A stretch of DNA of 64,000 nt from Glossina fuscipes (taxonomy: Eukaryota; Arthropoda; Insecta; Diptera; Glossinidae), in contig NW_023998456.1 in the NCBI RefSeq assembly GCF_014805625.2, positions 3,068,810-3,132,809 of the forward strand, given 5' to 3'. The translations under genes and the position numbers were made by a program. Under the pieces are notes generated by a model that was not told the DNA's origin, did no database searches, and saw only the letters and a program-made list of their open reading frames with translations. Shown piece by piece: positions 12,501 through 24,500 of this stretch (its first letter is position 1; every line of letters begins with the position of its first letter).

Positions 12501-15500
12501 AAGAGTTTCATGTGCCGGGCAAAATAGCCGAAAATATATTTCGAATTAGTCCGCTCTCACCTCTCTTATGCGTATCCCTTTCTGTGTGGGCGATATCCAA
12601 AATCGATGGAAACCCGAATCACGAAGACTACGCAAGGTTTATCTTACGTAAAATTCGAGCACTTAACTCCCTTATATGCTTTGTAATCGCAACTGAAAAA
12701 AGTTCCAAGGCGATGTTGCCCGGCTTAGTCACGAGAAAATATGTATGGCGGTAATAGAAGAGGAATTGGTAGACTTTTATTTTCCTTTTTATACGCTTCA
12801 CCACTTGTGGTAGGGGATATATTAAGTTTGTACGAACTTATGTAACACGGCGCTTAAGATAGATCCACGTCCTATTAAATCGATCGATTTAGAGAATTAT
12901 TCTAACGGTCCAAGCATGTCTGTCCTTCTGTCCGTTTGCCTGTCTAATGTCTGTTCATGTAAATTTGTGTTCAAGCTACAGGTTGCAATTTTTGAGATAT
13001 TTTGATGAAATTTTTTTGACCAAAGGACGGACACTATTGAAAATGGTTTGGATCAGTCAGTTTTTTCGACCAGTTTCAAAATTTCTCGATAACAGCAGCT
13101 AAGTCATAATGTTTCGGCATTCTAAACTGATATGAAAACCTTGGACCGGCTGGATCGAAATTTGACTCTTTGTAGGGCAAAAAAGTCTAGGATTTAAAAA
13201 ATTGCTCCACAATAATAATTTCATACAAAAATGAACTCTATAAAATTTGGACCATCTATGTCTATTTTTAGATCCTGCTCTATGTAAGGATTAAACTGCA
13301 TCAGGTTGCGTTTTGGTCCCGCTTTCCTATAAGTGCAAGGTACAGTTTTTGTATTCTGTGGCAAAAATAAGAATTGCGTTAACTATGTGGTATAGGGGAT
13401 TTTATAGTCGGCCTAGCCCGACTATATTGCCAGCGTAGATTTTTCAGCATTTAGTTTTAATGAACTTGTAATCCATAGGAAACATTTCCGAAGAATTACT
13501 GTGTCAACAGCGTGCGTCGTTGTTAAAATGTATTTAGCGATTGGAAAATCTGGAGTGAAAATTGCGTAAAGTATTGGACTTAGAACACTTCCTTCAGGCA
13601 GTCCACCTCTCATTTCATACATATTGAAGTTGTAATTTTCAACTTTAACATAGACATATCTATTTTAGAAATAGGGTTTAATTAGCAAATGCATAGGTGT
13701 TGAAAGGATATTTTTAAGTGTGAAAAGTAGCTCTTCACGCCAGACTTTATCGAAGGCTTTTTCCACATCAAGGACTACACTGCCACACTAGTTCTTATTT
13801 TCAATGGCTGCTCTGATGTACGGACTAACATAACGACATTGCTCAGTGGTACTATGTTCATTCCCGAAGCCGTGCTTGTGGTTAAGAACAATAAGTTTTT
13901 GCTCAGGAATTGAGAGTAATGTAGAGGGTAATAGTAGTACAAGACTTGAAAAATCGTTTTGATATGTTTGTGTATCCTTAGATTATCTTCAATGTCGTTG
14001 AAATGCCTGTTGAATTAAGTAAAACTGCTCTTCTTATAAATGTATTTATGTAATACATACATTTCTTAGGTAAGCTTCAGGACTGTATCTTTTATCATCA
14101 ATAATGAGGTCACTCCGCCAAGTTCGCAGCAACGACTTCTACGACGACTTGCAAACGTCTGCGGTAACCAGGCGGCGGTATTGAATCCAAATGCTTAAAA
14201 CAGAACTAAGTCTATGTTATCTTGACGCGCATTCTACGCCTTACAAAACATCAAAAAGAAATCATAAAATGCTATGTCCTTGATCAACCCCTCTTTGAAG
14301 CACTTAAACGCTTAAAGTGACAAATGTAGACGTAAACAGCCCTTGCACTTGAATAAGGTCGCCATGTTGGACCATTTTCGACAGCTTACTTTTTAAGAAT
14401 CAGTCTGGCAACTCTGTCGCGCGGTATAGTCGTCTATATGGTGTTTGAATTTATAATATACTTTGAGAAGAAAGTGAGTGAATTCAAAGTAAAAGAAATA
14501 TTTTTCCTTTACGCTTTGATTCATTTGATTTTTGCAAACAAAAATTTTGAGCTCTGATATAAATCTCTCTTTTTTTTTTTGTGTTTTCTCTCTTTTTCTC
14601 TGTTATTTTTTTGCTGTTTGTGGTTTGTGTTGCTATTGATCTCTCGTTACAGTGACAACCTAACAGAGAAGTTTTGCACAAATTGGTTGATAAATTTTTA
14701 TGTTCAGGATTTTTTTAGTGATTTGTGTGTCTGTTCTTCATAATCCACAACTGTCTTTTTGAAAGGACATGGAGTGTGTATATACACCTTGTCGGGCGAA
14801 ATCAGGCCCGGATTCTGATAGATTCGTTTCTTGTTGGCTCTGCGAGCGCTTTGGTCATGCAAAGTGTACCGGTATTCTCGGATGTGCTGCTGACGCAGTC
14901 GCTGATCCGTCTAAAGGCTTAAGATGGTCATGTCCTGACTGTACGCAGCGGGACATTGACTTTTATAAACTTTTCACGGAGACCCGTTATGGTTTCTCGG
15001 AATTGAGTAGAAGTCTCAACTCCTTGTGGGAAAAGTTTGGGCTCATTAAGTCTAGGTTTGATGAGTGTCGCTTTATTGGACACTCATCTTCTACTCGTAG
15101 CGTAGTGTGTGGGATCTCACCTCTGGCTTTCTCCAAATCTAATGCGTTGGTACAAGTTACCGCTCCCTCTAACTCTAAAATGAACAGTAATGTTTCCGAT
15201 ATTGCTGAGTCGGTTGGTAGCAAAACAGTTACACACAAACCGGCAAGTCCATCGGTTTTAAGCTACGCTGAAGTGGCAAGGATATCTCCGCCCAGAGCCG
15301 CCACTCACTCTAATCAAGCGCCATCGCCTAAAAGTAATGAAGAGAAAAATAAATCATCCTCTCCTCCTGGCTGTTCGCGTTTGAATGCTGGTCACCAGAC
15401 TGGGAAAGTCTCACAAGCTGCGGTACAAGGGCGATGACCCCATGTATATTTTCCCCAACTCGAAACTCTCCTACCGTGAACCCCCCTCCTGTTCCAAATA

Positions 15501-18500
15501 ATAACATTTGCTTGACGGCAGTTCCTCCCAGAAAAGCAATATTTGTGTCAAGACTGGCACCTGAAACATCGGTGGATAACATAAAAGGTTATGTGGCGAC
15601 GAAAGTCCCATCAGTCAACTTAAAGCGCGTTAGCATCTTCAAAATGGCTCCTTCTCAAGCTAGGGCAAACTCCTCTTTTAAAATATTAGTTCCGACTGAA
15701 AACAGTGATATATTGTAAAACAAATCACTGTGACCAGTAGGATCCTTAATTAAGAAATTTATCCCTCAAGATCGTCCCCGTAATACCAAGGCAATAGTCT
15801 TGTCGCCTTCAAAAAACGAATTGTTTCTTCAGGCCCACTATCTCTCATTTATCAAAATGTTAGGGGCCTAAATTCAAAAATTCGTTCTACTTTTCTAAAT
15901 TCAGTGAGCACGGAGTTTTTCTGTTTGGCCCTCACTGAAACTTGGCTAAAACCCGATCTTCATTCGTCAGAACTTTTTCATAATTCTTTCCAAGTTTTTA
16001 GAAATGATCGAGTGAATCGCATTGGTGGTGGTGTATTAATTGCCATATTTGCGTCAGTCCCGTCCAATTTAATTGAATTTCCCACTTCTCCTGACGTTGA
16101 ATTTATCGCCAAACATCTATTTATAACCTGCTCCTATATTCCCCCAAATTCTGATATCTCCATTTACAGGAAACACGCTGCCCTCATTTGTGAAGTGACC
16201 AAGCGGTCTAGACCCACCGATTTGGTCGTTGCATTGGGTGACTTCAATTTCCCTCAAGTCACTTGGTGTAACACTGATAATTCTGGCTGTTTGGTTTCTA
16301 CTTCAACGTCTGATAGGGCTGTTGTGTTCTTTAGTGAATTGTTTGATCATAATTTGGGTCAATATAATCGTACCCCTAATTGTAATGGTAGACTGCTTGA
16401 TCTCTGCTTTGCCAACTTTCCCGAGATTTACGTAAATCGTTGTCAACCTTTTAGTTTACCTGAGGATCCTAATCATCCATCAATATGCATTTCCTTTCAT
16501 CATATGAATGATGGTTTGTTGAATTGCCTTAATGTGCCAAATCAAACTTTTTTAAATAATTATTATGATTTTCATAAAATCAATATTGTGTTACTAAAAC
16601 ATCGTCTTTCACATCTGACGCTTGATTTCTCAACCGGTAGTATTGAAAGCTTATTGCCATCGTTCTACAATACCTTAAATCTAGCTATTGCTGCATCTGT
16701 TCCGATCAAGCATTGTCGACCTCGAAGCAGATGTCCCCCGTGGTTTAATAAGACAGTTAAATATCACAAGAGTAGAAAAAACTCGCTATTCAAAAAATAT
16801 TCGAAAAGTGGCTCTGCGCTCGACTATGTCGCTTGCTCGGTGGCGAGGCATAGATTTAAATCCCTCAACCATCATTATTACTGCAGATACCTTCAGTTCA
16901 TTAAATCCTCTCTGTTTGCTAATCCTAAATTCTTTTTTAAATTTGTTAACTCTAAAAGAAAAATTTCCACATATCCCTCGCATGTTTCTTTTAATGGCTC
17001 TGATTCCTGGGATGATTTTGAAATCTCAAATCTATTTGCTGAGTATTTCCGACGTAACTTTTCGATTGCTAATTTCGATTTATCAGCAAACTACCCATAT
17101 CCTATAACTAACTCGGTTTCAATTCCTAACTTGGTTATTTCGGAAGATGACGTTTTTAAAGGGTTGAGTTCTCTAAAATACAGTTGTTCGCCTGGACCTG
17201 ATGGAATTCCATCATGTGTACTTAAATCTTGCGCTGTCGAGTTATGTGGTGTCATCTCAAAGATTTTTAACATGTCCTTGTATTTAGGTGTTTTCCCTTC
17301 ATGTTGGAAGAGTAGTTTCCTTATTCCTATCCACAAGAGTGGAAGTAGACAATTTTTTGAGAACTACAGAGGCATGCTCAAGTTGAGTGTCTTGCCCAAG
17401 TTGTTCGAGCGTATTGTGACTCAGCATTTGGCCTTTGCCATTAATTCGTATATTTCTCCGCACCAGCACGGCTTTCGTAAAGGGCGATCTACAGTCACCA
17501 ACTTGTTAGAGTTTACCTGTCATGTTTTCAAGGCTTTTTCTAGTGGCTCTCGCACAGATGTTATTTATACTGATTTAAGCAAATCATTTGATATGGTTAA
17601 CCATAGACTACTTATCTTTAAACTCCAGGCCTCTGGTTTCCCACCCTACTTGGTGAAATGGATAAGATCTTATCTGCACAATAGATCCTTCAGGGTTTTG
17701 TTTAACTCTATCACCTCGGATGAATTCCCCGTTACGTCTGCCGTACCTCAAGGAAGTCACTTAGGTACTATTTTATTTAGTTTATACATTAACGATCTCC
17801 CATCGGTGGTTAATTCCAGCCAGATCTTAATGTATGCTGATGATGTGAAACTGTTTTCTACCTTCTCTGTTGAATCGCAATCACATCAGTTTCAAGGTGA
17901 TTTGGATAATTTTGTTGCATGGTGCTCTTTGAATCTTCTGAAACTAAATCTGAGTAAATGTAAGAAGCTTTCATTCTCAAGAAGAAAGTCATTCATTACT
18001 CAGTATTTCATAGATTCGCATAAGCTGGAGGACGTCGATTCGATCACAGATTTAGGCGTTCTATTTGACCATAGGTTACGTTTTAACTTGCATATTGAGC
18101 TCTCGATTAGCAAAGCTAGGTCCGCGCTTGGTTTTATAAAAAGGTAGTCCAAAGAGCTTGATGATCCCTACATTACGGAAAGGCTGTACATGTGTTTGGT
18201 TAGACCCATACTCGAGTATGCCTCAGTTGTGTGGTCTCCTTCATATAGGTGCTATGTAGATTCAATTGAATCTGTACAAAAGCAATTCTTGCTGTTTGCC
18301 CTTAGAAATTCGGGTTGAGATCCGATTGCCTTTCTTCCTCCGTATGAAAATAGGTTGCTTCTGCTGTCTCTACCGTCTCTTGAGAAACGTAGATTTGTTC
18401 TTGGCGTTTCCTTGCTAATTAAAGTAATAAATGGTGCTATTGACTCGATTCCACTACTTGGTGAAATAAGCTTTAATGTCCCTAACCGCTTCTCTTGGCA

Positions 18501-21500
18501 CTTTATCTTGGTTAAGCTTAATCAGTGTAAATTTAATTATGAGCTGTTCAATCCGCTCAGAGTCGTTTGCAAGAACCTAAATGACGTCTACCACTTATTC
18601 TCGTTATCGGACTCTTTAAAGTCCATTAAAGCAACATTGCTTAATACGCGCGATTTACCTATGTCGTATTTAAACTAGCTTTTATCCTTAAAAAGTCGTT
18701 ACGTTTCGAAACTGAATTATTGTCAATTTATTATCGGTTGCCAGGCTTATGCATGTTTGCGATGGCTTAGGGGTTCATTTGCAATTTGGTCCTGTACCGG
18801 TTATAAGTGTGCTCCTATGCTGATAGTGTACATGCTTTTTTTCTTTTTCTTTTCTTCTTATTTGTTTTATTATGCTTATACTCAATTTTATTGTTAATTA
18901 ATATAAGTTTTGCATTAAGAGCCAATTGAACTCGACTGTTATTTGTTTAGTTGAGTTTCTAGTATAAGTGGAATAAAATAAATAAATAAATAAAGAATCT
19001 CAGTGAGTGGTAAGCACAGCAAGAGCAAAATGGACCCGACTAATTTGATTTCGAATTTTATTCCCATCGACAACTTAGAGATCTCTGACCTGTATTTCTT
19101 ATCGTTGGAAGGAAAGTAAGAAGAACATTATATCTGCATTCATCCTCTGATAATAAATATCGAATACATAAAAAATGAAAAAAAAATCATCAGAGTTTCT
19201 GCCAATGCAAACATTTAATTAATCAACTAATAATATAACAAATTTTCCTTCTACTTTTCAATTAGTCTTGAAAATTAAATAATACGCCGAACAAACAGGC
19301 AACTAGAACCGAAGGCAAAAAGAGAACAGAAAGTTCGAGTTGTGGATGAGCGACTTTGGATTACTCACCGCCTTAGAGTGCAGAATCTTCGCTTTTACTC
19401 ACAGACAATTTATTTGCACTGTTTTCAACCGATCGCAAGCGGTCGTCGTAATTGCATTGCACTCGCGTTGAATATGTATTACTTTCTTGCAGCGATACGA
19501 GGCAGAACTCCAAGAGATTGTTGCCAATTACCAATGACTCGAAATTATCGTTTATATCACCAGGAATCCCGAAGAAGACCTGGAAGAAGACCTGCACGAA
19601 AACCCATATTGACTCAAGCACTTGGAACCCTCAAGTGCGTGTTTTTTTTAACTCGAAAATGTGTCTTATAGGAGAACGATTTTCATGCTGCAAACATTCT
19701 CGGCAATAACGTAATTCCGTCATCAAAAAAAGCAAAATTTTTAAATTGGTTTTAGAGCATTTCGGTAGTGGCACAAGATGCCTCTTTTTCCCTAATGAAC
19801 TAAGTTAACCATCTCGCCACATTACTCGCCTGTCTGCCTCAACAATTAAAACAAATGGAATATTTCTATATATAAAAGTCCGCCTGAGTGGCCTAGTAAG
19901 TAAGAATCACGATTACCACATATCTGTTCGCGAATTCACATCTCAAGGCGAAAGAGTTTGCTTTAGCCGTAGTTACAACGGGAGTACACACTCACCAGGC
20001 TGCAGCAGCTTTCCCATCTTTTTCTCTTTCTTCACATCCGTCTAATCGCCACGGTATTACGCAAATAGATGGCCAATCACTAATAAAGGGGGAAACAAAG
20101 GTGTGTCGATAAGACGTCACAGCCTGCCTTGTAGCTTATAGGAAAAGAACTGATTCATTGGAAACAAAATTCAGAGAATGACATCATCATTGGGGTACTC
20201 GATACAGGCGCGAAAATTATTCTTTTTCTCCCCACATATACCGCTTCACCAATTCCATTAATAGATAGAAAGACAAATGAATAGATAACCGCGTAGGATA
20301 CCAAATATTTTCTTTTGTAGATAATGCGTCTGAGGACTCACGAAAATGATGAATTTATTATGCTCTCCTCCTTTGCTGGTGCTTGTAAAAAATTAACGAT
20401 TTTAGTTAAAAGCTGTTTTTGCAAAATTTAAATATTGCCATGACACACACACATCGAGAAAAAATCGAATAAAATTTTGCACCTTTCATAAAATGATTAC
20501 TGGCCCGCTTTTCGTGAAAGTGTTAAATGCAGGTCTGCTTGTAAAACGGTAGCTATGAAGGCCGTAATATCCATTAAAAATTCTGTGAAAATATGAACGT
20601 ACTTGCATACACATAAGACTATTGTTTATGCATTTATGTGCGGATGCTTGCGAGCGTATTTGTCAATATTTAATACATTGGCTATCAGTTTATCTGTTTA
20701 AATCGAAAATGAAAAAAAAGTAAAGAAACAAATTCAGTTTATAAATTTCTGTGCAGCTGGGTTGATGCAGAGAAAAAAACTATATATGCAAATATCGCCA
20801 TGAATACAGGTAATGTATTCAAGGCCTATTCTTTTATGCTTGCACGTTGCACGCGCATCCAGTATTGGATGCATGCAAAGCGTACACAATGACGCCATAA
20901 CAGTTATACGTGTGTCATCTTCCGCTTATGATGACTTAAAACTGTATTGAATGCTGTTTATGTTAATGACAACGATAACGATATTGTTGCGGACGGGCAC
21001 TGGTAGTGGTGCTCGTGCGGATGCTGGTGGTGGTGACGATGATAATGATTATTCTATGCCACAATACATATTTCGTTTGTTAATTTCCGTTTGCTGTTTC
21101 TCAAATTTCATGCCAAACCATCCAAATAGAAACGCCACGGATTATTTTCAATTAGAAACAAGCAAGGACAATCATCTATCATGGATTTTAAGAATTGAAA
21201 TTTAAATCAATATTGATTTTCATTAGTATCAAATTGTTGTCAAAAGTTGACGCTTACTTACCATCGAGTACAACAATTTTGATTTTGAATATAATCAGTG
21301 ATTGATGCGTACTCACGCGAAAACCATAAGAAGTAACGTTTCAACTTTATTTCTAACTTTTATAGGTAGAGAGAGGGAGAAAGAGGTGATGAATATCGAG
21401 GATAATATAAAGTGAGGCATAAAAACAAATAATAAAGTTATATTCAGCTGTGGTCGAATCTCTCACATCCACCATCACTAAAATCTTTAGCGCCCAGTGC

Positions 21501-24500
21501 TTTCACTTATGATTATAAAGAAGTGGGTTTTCCGTAAAGTAAAGGTAGAAAACACTTCGGCTTTCTATATTTTATAGCTTACGAGTAATGAGCAATAACG
21601 TGGTCCGTGGTAAATACCAACCAGCGTACAGAAACTTCTTATATATTTATTATACCCATCACCGAAGGTTGCGGGATATTTTGTGAAAACATTTGCAAAG
21701 CTCATAAGGAAGCATCAGAGGGCTTACAAAGCATATATTATCTTGATCAACATCAAATTCTGAATCAACTTAAACATGTCCGTCTATTCATCTGTCTGGT
21801 TTTCTGTCTGCCCGTCTATCCGCCTGTGCACTGTCTGTTGTAAATAATCTCCTGGCCGTAAAAATGTAGAAATCGATTTCAAACATGACACAAACATTAG
21901 AAGTTCTTGCGCGCAGATTGATATTGAATATGAGCTCAATCGGTCGAGATGCACGCGCACAGTATCACATAAACAGCGAACGCCGAAAGGAATAAAATAT
22001 TTATTACTTATAAACTATAGCAGATAAATTTACAAAAATGGAAAAAATTTTCCACGCCTACTCAATATTGTAGTGTATCAAAATGTAATTTTTTTATTTT
22101 TTTTATATCTTTATAACGCGCTGGAAGAAGCTTCAAATTTGGAATGCACCTAAGCATGTCCGTTTTTCCGTTTGTCCATCTGTCCATCTGTCCGTCTGCC
22201 CAACTGTGCGGAGCCTGCGGTAAGCGAAAATGAAAATATCGCCTGCAAATGTGCAAAAAAAATTTGCATGTGACCTAAATTTTTCAAAGGACACGCCTAC
22301 AACGCCTGCACGCCTATTCCGCAAAAACTTTTATTTCGAAAGTAGAAAAAATCAGCCGCGCTGAGCATGAAAATTTAGTTCTTTTACTTTTTTCTCTCTT
22401 TTAAAATAACGGTGACGGGTATAAGAGATTCAACGCACGAGCTAATGTAAGTTTTTTACTTGTTAAATTACACTTCGCAGACAGGCAGACATTATTTAAC
22501 CGGCTCAAAATTTCACGCTGATCGAGAAAACATATATGCTATATAGCGTCTCTGAAGTTTTCGTTTTACTGTTGCAAGCATTACAACAAAAGGAGTATAC
22601 ACGTAGTAGCGTGGGTACAAAAAGTATAAAGGAAAGGGTATATAAGGAGTCGCACAACATCGTTTAAGGTTCAATCGATAAGTTAATAAATCACAAAACA
22701 TATTTCGTGCATTGCTTGAGGGAGATGTATGTTTCAAGCGCTTTTATATCTTATCATGAAATAGATCTCACGGCAGCAAAGAAATGTTTGCAAGAAATAT
22801 TCCTTTCGCAAGGCCATGACGAATTTCCATTTACTTCAAGGCATTTCATTTCTAAATAATATCCATTATGTCCAGCAATCAAATAAATATATGTAATCAC
22901 ACGCATGCTTGAAACAGCTAAGTGATTAAAGCAATTGCTTCTTAGTTGCCTAAAGAATTTCTATGACACTTTCACCTTTGATGAAACTAATATTTTCCTT
23001 TCCATTCAAGGTGCTGAAGACGGGGGGCATGGCGGGGATTTGATTTTCCAGTGCTTCAAATCATTTCTCTCGAGATGTAAAATTATATTCGACTTAGAAA
23101 GGGGAGACTCAATGAAACTAAACCATACTGTTTAGGCTTTAAGTATATTCTCTTTTTTTCTTTTATTACTAATCCAGTCATGATGTTATTGTGTGTGTTA
23201 TATGATATATAATTAACTAAAGACAGAAAACTTCTCGACTCCTTGCTGGGTGTATGGCTTCGCCTACAGTTCTCAGCCCTGTCCAACTTTAAATATTACA
23301 TTAACCATGACATTTGTTTTCTGTCTATGGCTCTTCCTTCCGCTACAAAATGTAGAAGATTCTCATTTTTTTTCCACGTGTCATGTGTCCGTAGTTAGCA
23401 GTTTTTTCTTTTTCAATTCACGTTCAAAGTTTATTCTTCTCAAGACTTCAGCATTGGATAAGCGATGTATGTAGGCCATTTTTAAAATTCTATTCTCAAA
23501 ATATTTCAATCGGCTCATTGCTCTGAGTGAGCAAAGTACAAAATGTGGAAGAATTTATTTTAACGATGACACACTGCCCCTATCAACCAATAATAGAATC
23601 ATCCTATCGTAACGAATTTCCAGAGAATTGGTATTCGCAACAGTGGTCAACTAGACCAATGCGAGGTTCTCAACAACTCTTACAATCTGTTGTTTCTTTG
23701 TCTAAACAAATTTACAATATTACAGATAGAACACGGTTCACGGCATCGAAATGAAAAACCTTGCGTGTCAAACCGCAAAGGCGAATATATGTTGTCCACT
23801 GGAGAAAAGAAAGCAGGACATTATAAAATCCATACAGAATGAAATCGTTACTCAAAGTAGATTTTGATTATATTTAATCTGATTTCTTCGTCCATGTGTC
23901 CGTCTGTCTCAAAGTTTTAAAGTTCTCGCCTTTTTGGCGGATCGTCACCAACAATATCTAAAAATGTAAACAGCAAAAAAAGAAACAATTTTATAGCACT
24001 ATTCCCAGAAAATAGTAAGATACAGTATTCTCCTATTCTCCGTGGTGTAGCACGTTATGAATTCTTTTGCTTAAGCCAAATTATTGGCAAAGATAATTAT
24101 TTGAGTATTAAGCGTTTACGTGAAGCTCTCCCTCAAAATTATGTATTGACGGCTTCCGATTTTCGCATAACATTAATGCACCCTCTCATACTGCTTGGAT
24201 TCTTCGAACCTCTTTTATTATAAATTCATTCCGCGATCATTCTGTTCACTTGATTTAGTTACGTGCGACTTCCGGCTATTCTCCTACGGCTTCGGAGGCC
24301 TTAATTTGCGTGGATTGATTGAGGAATAAAGCCGCATCAAATAACTCCCTTCTTTGTTTAACGACAGCAACATAGGGCGTCTATTGATTCCATATTAGAA
24401 CTATTGTTACCTATAAGACTTTTCGATGAAAATAAACAAAAGCTCAGAAAACTTCTAATTCAAATTTTCCCAACATATACGCAATTGAAGAGATATTGTT

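Larger units (their letters stand above)
14402..18992 (+). mobile_element. Near full-length CR1/Jockey-group non-LTR retrotransposon, copy 1
   Basis: A 4.6-kb element with 5' UTR, ORF1, ORF2, 3' UTR and a terminal TAAA microsatellite. AAGAATC occurs at both edges (14395-14401 and 18993-18999) and is a plausible 7-bp target-site duplication, although its right copy abuts the A-rich tail. ORF1 carries a PHD-type finger. ORF2 has an endonuclease and reverse transcriptase without RNase H, and the 3' end is a short tandem repeat rather than poly(A). That combination fits CR1-like elements; clade placement is inference. Both ORFs carry disabling changes. Confidence 0.8.

Noticed and set aside
16229..17336. 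Short ORFs on both strands within LINE ORF2
   Set aside because: Out-of-frame shadows of the endonuclease/RT frame.
19342..19709. Overlapping ORFs near 19.5 kb with an acceptor-like TACTTTCTTGCAG
   Set aside because: No frame is clearly coding, and the acceptor has no partner donor or homology that I can see.
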